Shown here in pieces: positions 46,761 to 59,757 of a stretch of DNA of 64,000 bases. The notes below the pieces were generated by a model, which made no database searches, was not told where the DNA came from, and was given only the letters and a program-made list of their open reading frames with translations. A program made the translations under genes and the position numbers. How positions within the stretch are numbered: the stretch's first letter is position 1; each line of letters starts with the position of its first letter. This DNA comes from Paracentrotus lividus (Eukaryota > Echinodermata > Echinoidea > Camarodonta > Echinidae), in the NCBI GenBank assembly GCA_940671915.1, contig CALNVZ010002100.1, forward strand, positions 6,573,302 through 6,637,301, written 5' to 3'.

Positions 46761-48763
46761 TGGCGGCGATCCCGGGGGACGGGGGGGGGGACGTGTCCCC
46801 CCTCGAATTTTTCTTGGGGGATCGTCCCCCCCCCCCCATGATTTTTAAACCTTAACATATCTTTATGTAGTGATTAGCTTGTGAAGCTAATAAAGAGGTA
46901 AAATGTATGTCAAATACAATGCTAAATGTTATTATAAGGCAAAATTTTCGGCTCGCGCTTCGCGCTCGCAACATTCTAATTAGGTTCTGCATAATGTGCA
47001 AAGTATGCGAATTTTTAGTGTATTATTTTTCACTTTCGGGTGTTTCCGTCCCCCCAGTCGTGACATGAAATCGCCGCGCTTGATAATAATACTAATAAAA
47101 ACATTGGAGCAAGAATTGGGCGAATAAAGAGTTTATAAGAATGTGCCGTTCGTGAGTACATTGCTATCACCATTTTTTTTTTTAGTTTGAGAGCTAAAGC
47201 AATGCAACAAAATAATAAATAAATAATAATAATAAAACACAAACACACACACACTTTTGAAATTCGGATTAAGCTTTGCTACTTCCCTAGCAGACATAAC
47301 AATACAACTACAAAAACAAGTTTACATAATAATGGTTACGAGCCATATTTTGTTGGTACTACCATGACTACATGTATCTTAAATATTCAATTACCTAGTA
47401 ATATTTTCGTCTTCACCTTTATCATGAAATGAAAAATCATTACTTTCTAAATAAAAAATCGAGTGAAAAAGTTCATTTTGACAGAGTGAATTTCAGAAAA
47501 AGACAACTTAAAGTAAAATTCAGTGAATTATAGGAGGGGCAATTTGTATTTTCACTCATTTTGGAGTTACCTAAGAGATCTATTGAAAATGTTAAAATCA
47601 TCCCTAAGGTCATTCCAAAATGGGTGAAAATGCACAATTTCTCTCCAAATTCACTCGAATTTTATTTTAGATTCACTCTCTTTTGACATTCACTCCTTCA
47701 AAAGTGAACATTTTCACTTAGGCTTTTAAAATAATTTTTATTAGAGAGAGAGAGAGAGTTGGGTGAAGAGCATACATTCTAAACCGTTTATGTTTACAGT
47801 AGCGGACGCAGCCTGACGTTACACAATAAAAGTATCGGGCCCATGCGTAAACATAATATTATAGAGCCGCTATTTTTCCCAGACAATTCGGCCCGACAAA
47901 TGTATTCAATTCGGATATCTTGGATCCACGCCTGGTTTATATGTGTGCTTATGGAAAAATACCCTTCCATCTACTTCCGTCAACGCCCATGCATTCCAGT
48001 ATCTAACGAAGATGTTAATATACTACAGTAATCTACTTCGTCAATTTCATGATCAGTAATTTTGCCTGTCCTACCTTTATACATATAGGATTAATACAAT
48101 GATATAAAAATATACTTAAAAAGCATGATTACGATATATCAAATGTCTTATAAATATTTGTTTCACCTTTGATATTTAAACATAAAATCCTATTATATCT
48201 TATGAAGATGTTGATATACTACAGTAATCTACAATCATCATCGATTTCATTATCAGTAATAATTGTCTGTCATGACAAAAAGGAATCAATGATTTTTCAC
48301 TTATAGATGAAAAAAACATTGATCGTCCTAACATTCAGACTACATTTAAGCTGGGAGGGTATAACTCACATTTGAACTTAAATATCAACCTTGAATCGAT
48401 TTTATAGACACCTCTCTCTAGACATTCCGAAACGTAACCCACATGTAGCCTAGTTGGTAAGAAATGATGACAATTTACGAATTGCAAAACAATATCATAA
48501 TTTTCTGTAAATATCATATTAAATCTCGCAATGAATCATGAAGACTTTTTTTTAAGTGCTTAGCTGTGAAACGTTGTCGTTTGTTGAATGCTTGAGTCGT
48601 ACAATGGTGGAGGTGATGTCCCATTCATCCGTATATCGTGTATGCTGTCAGGGTCAAGGTAGCTATACTCGGAATCCTTTGTGAGAATAAAGAATCATAC
48701 AAAATATTTGAATATTCTTAGAGCTTGAGTTGCTTCCCAAATATGTCCAGTGAAGCATTATGG

Positions 48764-48767
<4 letters not shown>
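46638..48767 (+). repeat. Duplicated block A, copy 1
   Basis: Alignable over its length to 48805-51400 with mostly single-base indels. Ends at a (GT)n run. No gene recognised on either strand. Confidence 0.85.
46762..47077 (+). mobile_element. 316-bp GC-rich element with GGCGGCGAT ends
   Basis: Left end GGCGGCGATCCCGGGGGAC, right end ATCGCCGC. It is absent at the equivalent place of the neighbouring 257-bp repeat unit, which acts as an empty site. It contains the G- and C-run block also seen at 16787-16862. Confidence 0.7.

Positions 48768-48804
<37 letters not shown>
48768..48804. repeat. (GT)n microsatellite at block A junction
   Basis: GT run that ends copy A1; copy A2 begins directly after it. 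Confidence 0.9.
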
Positions 48805-48807
<3 letters not shown>

Positions 48808-51396
48808 ATTTGCAGTCTATGAGCGATAAGCTATACAACATATTCATGCAACGTTTACTAACAACATAATAATCCCATTCACCATTTTGAATATCATAAT
48901 GTGTCATTTTTATACGCAATATAGGGTATAAATAATAATCATCATGGCGGCGATCGGGGGACTGGGGTGGGACTGTGTCCCCCTCCGAATCTCTTTCTTG
49001 GGGCGATGTTCCCCCACCCATGATTTTTAAAACCATAAATATCTTTATGTAGTGATTAGCGTTGTTGAAGATAAACTAAGAGGATAATGTATGTCAAAAT
49101 ACAATGCTAAATGTTTATATAAAGGCAAAATTTTCGGCAGGGTTGTCTGCTTCAGCGCTCTCAGCAACATTGGTCGGGGTGAATTAGGTTCTGCATAATG
49201 TGGCAAAGTATGCGAATTTTTAAAGTGTATTATTTTCACTTTTCCGGGTGTTTCCCCACCCTTCCTCTTCCCACCCCAACCACCCTTCCCTACCACCCTC
49301 CCTCCCGCTCCTGCCACAAAACACACTCTCCTCCTTCTCCTCTACACCACCCGGCACACACCACAAAACAACACACCCACACCACCCACCCAATACCACC
49401 ACCACCCACCGCCCACACACCCATTCAACCCCACAAACCTTCTCTTCTTCTTCTACTTTCTTCCTCGCCTCCTCACACACATACCTTCTGCTACAGCACA
49501 CGGCACCAACCTCCTTTCTTCTCTTCCTTGGACACTCGGCTTCCTTTTCCTCTCGCTGGCGGCGCCGCCCGGACACACGCCTCTCTGCCCAAACAACACC
49601 AACCCTCTTCCGGACACCACCACGGACTCTCCTCCTTCTCCTTCTCACACAAAAACTCTTCCTCTCTCCTCTTCTCTCCCTCTTCTCCCCCGTTCCCTCC
49701 AGTCGTGACATGAAATCGCCGCGCTTGATAATAATACTAATAAAAACATTGGAGCAAGAATTGGGCGAATAAAGAGTTTATAAGAATGTGCCGTTCGTGA
49801 GTACATTGCTATCACCATTTTTTTTTTTAGTTTGAGAGCTAAAGCAATGCAACAAAATAATAAATAAATAATATATAAAACACAAACACACACACACTTT
49901 GAAATTCGGATTAGCTTTGCTACTTCCCTAGCAGACATACAATACAACTACAAAAACAGTTTACATAATAATGTTTACGAGCCATATTTTTGTTGGTACT
50001 ACCATGACTACATGTATCTAAATATTCAATTACCTAGTAATATTTTCGTCTTCACCTTTATCATGAAATGAAAAATCATTACTTTCTAAATAAAAAATCG
50101 AGTGAAAAAGTTCATTTTGACAGAGTGAATTTCAGAAAAAGACAACTTAAAGTAAAATTCAGTGAATTATAGGAGGGGCAATTTGTATTTTCACTCATTT
50201 TGGAGTTACTAAGAGATCTATTGAAAATGTTAAAATCATCCCTAAGGTCATTCCAAAATGGGTGAAAATGCACAATTTCTCCAAATTCACTCGAATTTTA
50301 TTTTAGATTCACTCTCTTTGACATTCACTCCTTCAAAAGTGAACATTTTCACTTAGGCTTTTAAAATAATTTTTATTAGAAGAGAGAGAGAGAGTTGGGT
50401 GAAGAGCATACATTCTAAACGTTTATGTTTACAGTAGCGGACGCAGCCTGACGTTACACAATAAAAGTATCGGGCCCATGCGTAAACATAATATTATAGA
50501 GCCGCTATTTTTCCCAGACAATTCGGCCCGACAATGTATTCATAATTCGGATATCTTGGATCCACGCCTGGTTTATATGTGTGCTTATGGAAAAATACCC
50601 TTCCATCTACTTCCGTCAACGCCCATGCATTCCAGTATCTAACGAAGATGTTAATATACTACAGTAATCTACTTCGTCAATTTCATGATCAGTAATTTGC
50701 CTGTCCTACCTTTATACATATAGGATTAATACAATGATATAAAAATATACTTAAAAAGCATGATTACGATATGATCAATGTCTTATAAATATTTGTTTCA
50801 CCTTTGATATTTAAACATAAATCCTATATATCTTATGAAGATGTTGATATACTACAGTAATCTACAATCATCATCGATTTCATTATCAGTAATAATTGTC
50901 TGTCATGACAAAAAGGAATCAATGATTTTTCACTTATAGATGAAAAAAACATTGATCGTCCTAACATTCAGACTACATTTAAGCTGGGAGGGTATAACTC
51001 ACATTTGAACTTAAATATCAACCTTGAATCGATTTTTATAGACACCTCTCTCTAGACATTCCGAAACGTAACCACCATGTAGCCTAGTTGGTAAGAAATG
51101 ATGACAATTTACGAATTGCAAACAAATATCATAATTTTCTGTAAATATCATATTAAATCTCGCAATGAATCATGAAGATTTTTTTTAAGTGCTTAGCTGT
51201 GAAACGTTGTCGTTTGTTGAATGCTTGAGTCGTACAATGGTGGAGGTGATGTCCATTCATCCGTATATCGTGTATGCTGTCAGGGTCAAGGTAGCTATAC
51301 TCGGAATCCTTTGTGAGAATAAAGAATCATACAAAATATTTGAATATTCTTTAGAGCTTGAGTTGCTTCCCAAAATTGTCCAGTGAAGCATTATGG

Positions 51397-51400
<4 letters not shown>
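48805..51400 (+). repeat. Duplicated block A, copy 2
   Basis: Repeats 46638-48767 in the same order, with many one-base insertions and deletions, an indel-rich stretch at 48830-49250 and an extra G-poor segment. Ends at a (GT)n run (51401-51436), like copy 1. Confidence 0.85.
49253..49700. other. G-depleted C/A/T-rich segment present only in A2
   Basis: About 430 bases of CCC, CCACC, CTTCTTC and CACAC clusters with very few G on the plus strand, where copy A1 has only a short TCCCCCCAG run (about 47048-47058). The long open frames here on both strands come from this composition and are not genes. Confidence 0.8.
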
Positions 51401-51437
<37 letters not shown>

Positions 51438-51463
51438 TGTATGTATATGTGTGCGTTTGCTTG

Positions 51464-51495
<32 letters not shown>

Positions 51496-51520
51496 GGTTG
51501 GTGAGGGTGTATGTGTACGA
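51401..51520. repeat. (GT)n and TGTG-rich microsatellite
   Basis: GT run at 51401-51436, then interrupted TGTGTG units to about 51495; the second part recurs after the gap at 53402-53455. Confidence 0.9.
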
Positions 51521-53376
51521 GGGGGTAGTGAGCATGCGGCTAGACATGATCTTGATTTAATATATATATATATATTTTTTTATATGGCTGCTGTCTCACC
51601 AAGGTCAATGCTAACTATAATAACACAGTAATTTCCAACACTTCATGATTTGCAAGTACATTATACTCTAACTGTATTTGCAAGTTTGAAGAAGATATGT
51701 GATACGTCTTTGTCGAAATGAGAGAGAAGTCGCAGATCAAGATCCGAGTAAATCGACAAACTAATAAAAAACTCAAATTTTGAGGAAATTTTTTTTTATT
51801 ATTTTCTGGTTCTACCATGCTCTCATCTTTGCTCTGTAAAAATATGAGTGAAAATGATAACGGGAAAGTGGTAAAAAAAGCATTTTTTCGGCGAGTGTTT
51901 TTTTCGGTCATAATTTTTTTTTTTCCGGACATACAAGCGCACGTCCACGCTCATTTCCCCTCTCCGTTTAGCTCCGCCCTTAGCAACGCATGGCTTTGTT
52001 TGTTGGACGTTCACGGTCATGTGTTGTGTGATTTCTATTGGCTTTTTGTTTCGTTTTTGTGAGCGAATAGCGAACTAAACTCTCTTTAGCTGCACTCAGC
52101 TAGTGGCGATGCCACACAACGCTGCTGTAGCTGTGAATAAAGCTGTTTCATCCGGGATAGCGGAGCACGCAAACGAATGTCAAATCTACAATCGGGTGGG
52201 GGGGGGGGGGTTATGTGGGGGAAAAGCTACTTATTGCTTGACTTAGCTATCTGGATCCAAATGAATGTTAATTTCAGCATTTTATTTTAGGGCCGCGATA
52301 TCTGTTGTCCTGATGGGAAAATTAAACCTCCCTATAAACAAATTTGGTCCATCAGGGAAACATAGAGCACACAAAAGAGGTGACGTGATCATAATACTTC
52401 TGATACAAGTATTTAGGTTAAAGTCTTAAGACGCGTAAGAGATGCTAATTAAAATTGAAAAAAAAAAATATGGTTTTAAAATTGGTTGATATTTGCATTA
52501 TGTGGAACCAATGAGATAAGGGGGGGGGGGGGAGAGTGGCAAATCAATCTAGTTTATAACTGGCGGCTGGTATCTCACTTTTTGGAACTACTTTGAAACA
52601 ACTTTAAGACGGCTTAGAAACAAGTTTGAGACTAGTTGTTGAGACGTCGCGGAACGTCTCCGAGACGTTTCATGATCGCGGATACTACTTTGAGACATTT
52701 CTCTGAAACTGCTTTGAAACAGATTTTGAAAAACATCTCGGAGACTCTCCTCGACAGAATAAGACGGAATAAACGTTATCGTGCGAAAAATCGATTCCTT
52801 TGCGAAGACGTCTCGCTATTTTTGTAAACAAATTTTGAAAATTGTCGTGGAGATAATCTCGGAGACTTTTCCTCGACGGAATAAGACGGAATAAACTTTT
52901 TATCCGTCTCGAAGAACGATTCCGTTGCGAAGACGTCTCCGCTATATCACCCTTCACTTCGACAAAGTTCGTAAGAATTTACACAAAATTAAACTTTTTA
53001 AACTTTAATGTTGTGTAGTTTGTGTGTAACCAATTCAGCTTCTTTTTTTTTTTGGAGAAGATTGAACATCGCCGTATTTTCCGCTTGCTGCGCTTGCCTC
53101 GTGATGGACGAGTATTGTTCTCTGTATACCTGAATGCAGCCTCCTCATTGGTCAATCGTTCACCTTTGTAACAAGTGGTAGCTAGGGCATTTCGGTGAGT
53201 ACAGCGGTGACAGAGTGTTCTTATTTTTTCTGGCGCGGGGTACAAAGGAAGTCAAACTTCGCAGACGTTTTTCTCTTGATTTTGATTTCCAAGAGCACAA
53301 TTCTCCTCGCGTTCAGAGGCTAATATCTCCACTTCTATTTACTCTTTACAGTCGGGTTATATATCAAATTCAAGGC
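51441..53376 (+). repeat. Duplicated block B, copy 1
   Basis: Alignable to 53402-55354 with indel-type differences and stops at the N gap. From 51698 it consists of the 1.78-kb transposon, truncated at the gap. Confidence 0.88.
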
Positions 53377-53401
53377 NNNNNNNNNNNNNNNNNNNNNNNN
53401 N
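53377..53401. other. Assembly gap, 25 N
   Basis: Run of exactly 25 undetermined bases. The sequence before it (ending CAAATTCAAGGC) equals the end of block B copy 2 at 55354, and the sequence after it restarts block B. Confidence 1.
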
Positions 53402-55354
53402 ATGTATATGTGTGCGTTTGCTTGTGTGTGTGTGTGTGTTTGTGTGTGTGTGTGGTGGGTTGGTGAGGGTGTATGTGTACGAGGGGGTAGTGAGCATGCG
53501 GCTAGACATGATCTTGATTTAATATATATATATATTTTTTTTAATGGCTTCCTGTCTCACCAGAAGGTCAATGCTAACTATAATAACACAGTAATTTCCA
53601 ACACTTCATGATTTGCAAGTACATTATATCTAACTGTATTTGCAAGTTTGAAGAAGATATGTGATACGTCTTGTCGAAATGAGAGATGAAGTCGCAGATC
53701 AAAGATCCGAGTAAATCGACAACTAATAAAAAACTCAAAATTTTGAGGAAATTTTTTTTTTTATTATTTTCTGGTTCTACCATGCTTCCATCTTTGCTCT
53801 GTAAAAAATATGAGTGAAAATGATAACGGGAAAGTGGTAAAAAAAGCTGTTTTCGGCGAGTGTTTTTTATGGTCATAATTTTTTTTTTCGCGGAACATAC
53901 AAGCGCACGTCCACGCTCATTTCCCCTCTCCGTTTAGCTCCGCCCTTAGCAACGCATGGCTTTGTTTGTTTGGACGTTTCACGGTCATGTGTTGTGTGAT
54001 TTCTATGGCTTTTTGTTTCGTTTTTGTGAGCCGAATAGCGAACTAAACTCTCTTTAGCTGCACTCCAGCTTGTGCGATGCCACACAACGCTGCTGTAGCT
54101 GTGAATAAAGCTGTTTATCCGGGATACGCGGAGGCACGCAAACGAATGTCAATCTAACAATCGGGTGGGGGGGGGGGGGTTATGTGGGGAAAAGCTACTT
54201 ATTGCTTGACTTAGCTATCTGGATCCAAATGAATGTTAATTTCAGCATTTTTATTTTAGGGGCCGCGATATCTGTTGTCCTGATGGGAAAATTAAACCTC
54301 CCTATAAACAAATTTGGTTCCATCAGGGAAACATAGAGCACACAAAAGAGGTGACTGTGATCATAATACTTCTGATACAAGTATTTAGGTTAAGTCTTAA
54401 GACGCGTAAGAGATTGCTAATTAAAATTGAAAAAAAAAATATGGTTTTAAAATTGGTTGATATTTGCATTATGTGGAAACCAATGAGCTAAGGGGGGGGG
54501 GGGGAGAGTGGCAAATCAATCTAGTTTATAACTGCGGGCTGGTATCTCACTTTTTGGAACTACTTTGAAACAACTTTAAGACGGCTTAGAAACAAGTTTG
54601 AGACTAGTTGTTGAGACGTCGCGGAGACGTCTCCGAGACGTTTCATGATCGCGGATACTACTTTGAGACATTTCTCTGAAACTGCTTTGAAACAGATTTT
54701 GAAAACATCTCGGAGACTTCTCCTCGACAGAATAAAGACGGAATAAACGTTATCCGTCGCGAAAAAATCGATTCCTTTGCGAAGACGTCTCCGCTATTTT
54801 TGTAAACAAATTTTGAAAATTGTCGTGGAGATAATCTCGGAGACTTTTCCTCGACGGAATAAAAGACGGAATAAACTTTTTATCCGTCTCGAAGAAACGA
54901 TTCCGTTGCGAAGACGTCTCCGCTATATCACCTTCACTTCGACAAAGTTCGTAAGAATTTACACAAAATTAAACTTTTAAATTTAATGTTGTGTAGTTTG
55001 TGTGTAACCAAATTCAGCTTCTTTTTTTTTTTGGAGAAGATTGAACATCGCCGTTATTCCGCTTGCTGCGCTTGCCTCGTGATGGACGAGTATTGTTCTC
55101 TGTATACCTGAATGCAGCTCCTCATTGGTCAATCGTTTCACCTTTGTAACAAGTGGTAGCTAGGGCATTTCGGTGAGTACAGCGGTGAACAGAGTGTTCT
55201 TATTTTCTGGGCGCGGGGTACAAAGGAAGTCAAACTTCGCGCAGACGTTTTCTCTTGATTTTGATTTCCAAGAGCACAATTCTCCTCGCGTTCAGAGGCT
55301 AATATCTCCACTTCTATTTACTCTTTACAGTCGGTTATATATCAAATTCAAGGC
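53402..55354 (+). repeat. Duplicated block B, copy 2
   Basis: Second copy of block B, running without a break into block C. Confidence 0.88.
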
Positions 55355-55437
55355 AATGAATCAGGGATCAATAATATCAAATAAAATGGATTTCAAAAAT
55401 TGCGAATAGTCTCTCCTTTCGACGTGACGGCATCACA
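53660..55437 (+). mobile_element. 1.78-kb TIR transposon, same family as 6784-8554
   Basis: The left end TGTGATACGTCTTGTCGAAA is inverted relative to the right end (complement TGTGATGCCGTCACGTCGAA); TA is adjacent. The subterminal ~500-650 bases match the TRABD-intron copy, but the core is different and contains a ~120-bp tandem repeat. A truncated duplicate is at 51698-53376 and a right-end stub at 58592-58673. Confidence 0.82.
54694..54931 (+). repeat. Two ~120-bp direct repeats rich in CGTCTC/GAGACG
   Basis: Each unit runs from TTTTGAAAA through CTCGGAGACTT, GACGGAATAAAC and GCGAAGACGTCTCCGCTAT. Equivalent positions are in block B copy 1 at about 52720-52947. Further GAGACG motifs lie upstream (54600-54650). 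Confidence 0.75.
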
Positions 55438-55508
55438 TATTATGTATGTGTAAAATCATGGAGTACACCATTACATGCATGGTTCTTTATTGACTCCAAC
55501 TACATGTA

Positions 55509-56496
55509 CACTGTCCGTCATAAAGGTGGAATATTTTTTGCCGCTATCGCGACATGATTTTGCTCCGACTTTAATTTTTGAATATGTTTGTCCCTGCTTT
55601 TACTTTTTGGGACGCCTGGCTATATCTTGGACATTCTCCAAACCCTTCACGTGGACCTGTCTCCAAAAAAGTTTTGTCCACCCCCGTGATGCCCATTTTT
55701 GTCATTTTTTTCTCATTTGGGGCCCCTTTTTTGTTTTCCCGGCCGATCAAGCTCCGTCCTATTCCCAGGAAACGCAACTGAGGTGTACTGTTTTATATTG
55801 TTCTTTAAGTTAAATCTGTATTTCTGAGGACAGGCTAAGGTCTCTTGTCTAGGGGAAGGGTTGAAGTAAAAAACGAGATTGGTGAAAATTCGGAATATTT
55901 TATTCCATTTTTATGCTGAAACAAAAGAAATGAAAAACCATTTTTAACCCTTAAATATCATCATTTTCTCCTTACATTTTTGTTTAACCTTGATGACAAG
56001 GCTGTAAATAGTCACTATTGATAATTTTTTTACTTTGATTTATGTTTGGTTGAGATTTTACAATACAATTTGGGAAGATAGAAATTTCCATGGTGTAAAA
56101 ATGAATAAATGAACTGTTTGAACCCAATCAAAATAAATTTTGACCACTCCCTAACAAAAGAGTCGAGCCTGTAACCACAAATCTAGATTTAATTTAAAGA
56201 ACAATAACAAATCTCCACCTCAGACGTGTTTCCTTGGGGTAGGACTGCGGGGGCCTTGGTGGGTCGCGTGAACAAAAAAGGGCCCCAAATGAGAAAAATG
56301 ACAAAAATGGCCATCTTCTGGGGGTGACAAAGTTTTTTTGAAGAAAAATCCCCGGGAAGGGTTGAGGGAACGTCCAAGATATACCCAGGATCCCAGAAAG
56401 TGAAAGCGGTGACACACACATGCAAGAAATTAACAGCGGAGCAACATAATGTCGCTTGAGCCAGAAAAAAATATTCCACCTTTATGACGAACAGTG
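55509..56496 (+). mobile_element. 988-bp fold-back element (CACTGT family), block C1
   Basis: Tips CACTGTCCGTCATAAAGGTG and CACTGTTCGTCATAAAGGTG; TA outside. It ends 9 bases before the splice donor of the neighbouring exon copy. Confidence 0.9.
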
Positions 56497-56511
56497 TATA
56501 TTCAAACTTAC

Positions 56512-57113
56512 CCGGTTCCCAGCTGGTGAGACTGGAATAACGCGCATGTAAGCTGGCGTGACGGCTGTGACAGTTGTGTTAGAGTGAGAGGCGGGACGGG
56601 TGTGGCCCGGGTTACGGGCGTGCTTGGTGAGATGGGGCTAGATGTGTAGTGAGGTGGTTCAGGTGGGTTTTTGGTGAGTGCCTTTCCCTGATGGGGTGGT
56701 AACTTCCCTTCTAAGCTTTCTATATTCACCCTCGGGTCGCACGTCGGACATGTCCATTCTACGTAGGAGCCCCCCACTGCCCTCCTACGGGTTGTTCCTT
56801 AATAGACTCGTACACAGGAGGGGGATCATCAGGGGGTAGGTTAGGGTGCGTGAAACCAGAAACCCCATATATTCGTGATTTATGTCGCGAGACGGGATGT
56901 TCTTTGGTACGAGGCGTTGAATTATCTCTTGGGATGAGATCGTTTTGGGAGCAGAACTCAGGGTTGGTTGGTGCTGCGACTGATGCATTCCTACTGCTTC
57001 GGTAAACCACCACACAAACCAAGAATGCGATGAGACCAAAAGCGATGGTAAGACTAATACTCAGAGAATGATAAGTATGTTATTATCGTCTAGAGATAGT
57101 TGGGGTTCAGTTA
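56512..57113 (-). pseudogene. Frameshifted copy of the gene 3 transmembrane exon
   Basis: Same exon as 59758-60362, but several one-base indels break the frame into three overlapping pieces, including within the YVEL motif. Splice borders are intact. Given the surrounding block duplication this is more likely an uncorrected assembly duplicate than a decayed paralogue. Confidence 0.75.
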
Positions 57114-57143
57114 CTGTAAGATAAAAATTAAAATAATAATAAC

Positions 57144-57188
<45 letters not shown>

Positions 57189-57836
57189 TTTTTTTAGTGT
57201 GACACACTGTGAAAGTGGGCCAAACCACACAGTCGACTCTGTGAACAGAATGTGCGGGTCCTTCACAGTGTGACGACTGTGTGGATTTGACCCATTGTCA
57301 TTGTTCGGTACTGGAAAAAGTACCACACAATGTGACCACACTGTGTCACAGTGTGTTCAGACTGTGGAACACTGTAGAACATTGTGTTGTCTTTTTTTCG
57401 GCGGGGACATACACCGGGTAAATAAACCCTCAATGTCTGATTCAAATGATTATTACATGATTACTTTAAATTAGACAGTAACTTTGCCCTGAGAAAAAAT
57501 CTATAGCCATGGTGCTTCCTACGTGTATATGCAGACTAGTGGATGTAGCTGCTACTTCATAGGATAATTGGTTTATTAAGAGACACAATACAAGATGACA
57601 TGGTCTGAACCCTCACGACTCCGAAGGCGATGCAGAACTTGATGATGACGCGATACAATGGCTACCAAAAAACTTCTCTGATCTTGAGCTCCTTACACCC
57701 ATGAATGATATGACTTTTTAAAGTATTAAAATATTAGAACGATTAATAAAGTTGGCAACTTATAATGGGAATCTCACAATATGAGCAATCTTCCTACCTC
57801 CCCTCAAAAATATTGTGAAGAAAAACAATTGCTTAC

Positions 57837-57869
57837 CTGGTTCAGTTGGCCGCGATGTAGGCTTGGTTT
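57837..57869 (-). pseudogene. Duplicate of the 33-nt gene 3 exon (block C1)
   Basis: Identical in length, borders and sequence to 61132-61164. Confidence 0.7.
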
Positions 57870-58744
57870 CTATTAATAAAGCGTGGAAAAGTTTTATTAT
57901 TTACTTTCATTAGATTTTAATTTTCTTATGCACTCGTATAAGTAGCATAAAATATAAATATTTTTCAGACAATGAATCATAAATAAGCAATGGTCTATTA
58001 ATTATTATTTAAAAACAAGAGATAATCAAAAACTTAAGTATCATACTTTATCGAACGTAATTACAAGTAATTTGCTTGAAAAAATCATGGTCCCGTTAAA
58101 ACTCATATAAAAGGGTAATACAGTTTATTAAACAGATTGGATAACTTATTGAAAGACAAAAATATATATATTACGATGATATTAATAATGTATAGGAAGA
58201 TGGTGATGACATTGATGACGATGATGATGAAGATGATGATTGAAGTAAATACGTTTTTGTTGGAAATAGAAACGGGGTACTGTCATATTTTAAAGGCAAA
58301 TTTCTTATGGTAATAACCTTCTTCAGCAATGTCACATTATGTTTTGACTAACTGTAGGCCTATTTATCATCTTGTATTTCTTGAAAATAATTTACTGTTA
58401 AAGGATCGTTTTTGATCATGATTCATTGTCAGTATGTTCAATATTTAATCCAATATGCAATATGCCACAAGTGTAAACTTTCTGAAGCACATTGAAAATG
58501 CGATGGAAATCAGGAGCAATCGTTAAAATACCTTGTTTTTGATCAGTCATGTTCTAGAGGTTATCTAAAGATTATGTCCGTGCTATGATTTAATGAATCA
58601 GGGATCAATAATATCAAATAAAATGGATTTCAAAAATTGCGAATAGTCTCTCCTTTCGACGTGACGCATCACATATTATGTATGTGTAAAATCATGGAGT
58701 ACACCATTACATGCATGGTTCTTTATTGACTCCAACTACATGTA

Positions 58745-59742
58745 CACTGTCCGTCATAAAGGTGGAATATTTTTTTGCCGCTATCGCGACATGATTTTGC
58801 TCCGACTTTAATTTCTTGAATATGTTTGTCCCTGCTTTTACTTTTTGGGACCCTGGCTATATCTTGGACATTCTCCAAACCCTTCACGTGGACCTGTCTC
58901 CAAAAAAGTTTTGTCCACCCCCGTGATGCCCATTTTTGTCATTTTTTTCTCATTTTGGGGCCCCTTTTTGTTTTCCCGGCCGATCAAGCCCCCTCCGTCC
59001 TATTCCCAGGAAACGCAACTGAGGTGTACTGTTTTATATTGTTCTTTAAGTTAAATCTGTATTTCTGAGGACAGGCTAAGGTCTCTTGTCTAGGGGAAGG
59101 GTTGAAGTAAAAAACGAGATTGGTGAAAATTCGGAATATTTTATTCCATTTTTATGCTGAAAACAAAAGAAATGAAAAACCATTTTTAACCCTTAAATAT
59201 CATCATTTTCTCCTTACATTTTGTTTAACCTTGATGACAAGGCTGTAAATAGTCACTATTGATAATTTTTTACTTTGATTTATGTTTGGTTGAGATTTTA
59301 CAATACAATTTAGGGAAGATAGAAATTTCCATGGTGTAAAAATGAATAAAATGACTGTTGAACCCAAATCAAAATAAATTTTGACCACTCCCCTAAACAA
59401 AAGAGTCGAGCCTGTAACCACAAATCTAGATTTAATTTAAAGAACAATAACAAATCTCCACCTCAGACGTGTTTCCTTGGGGTAGGACTGCGGGGGCCTT
59501 GGTGGGTCGCGTGAACAAAAAAGGGCCCCCAAAATGAGAAAAAATGACAAAAATGGCCATCTTCTGGGGGTGACAAAGTTTTTTTGAAGAAAAATCCCCG
59601 GGAAGGGTTGAGGGAACGTCCAAGATATACCCAGGATCCCAGAAAGTGAAAGCGGTGACACACACATGCAAGAAATTAACAGCGGAGCAACATAATGTCG
59701 CTTGAGCCAGAAAAAAATATTCCACCTTTATGACGAACAGTG
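58745..59742 (+). mobile_element. 998-bp fold-back element (CACTGT family), block C2
   Basis: Duplicate of 55509-56496. Its right tip (59742) lies 9 bases from the donor (59751-59757) of the gene 3 exon. Confidence 0.9.
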
Positions 59743-59757
59743 TATATTCAAACTTAC

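Larger units (their letters stand above)
55355..58591 (+). repeat. Duplicated block C, copy 1
   Basis: Head-to-tail copy of 58592-61882: the transposon right end, the CACTGT fold-back, the gene 3 transmembrane exon, the poly(T) retroposon and the 33-nt exon recur in order. Differences are single-base indels and homopolymer length. Confidence 0.92.

Noticed and set aside
49198..49772. Open frames of 163-174 codons on both strands
   Set aside because: They arise in the G-depleted segment that the sister block lacks; composition alone explains the lack of stops.
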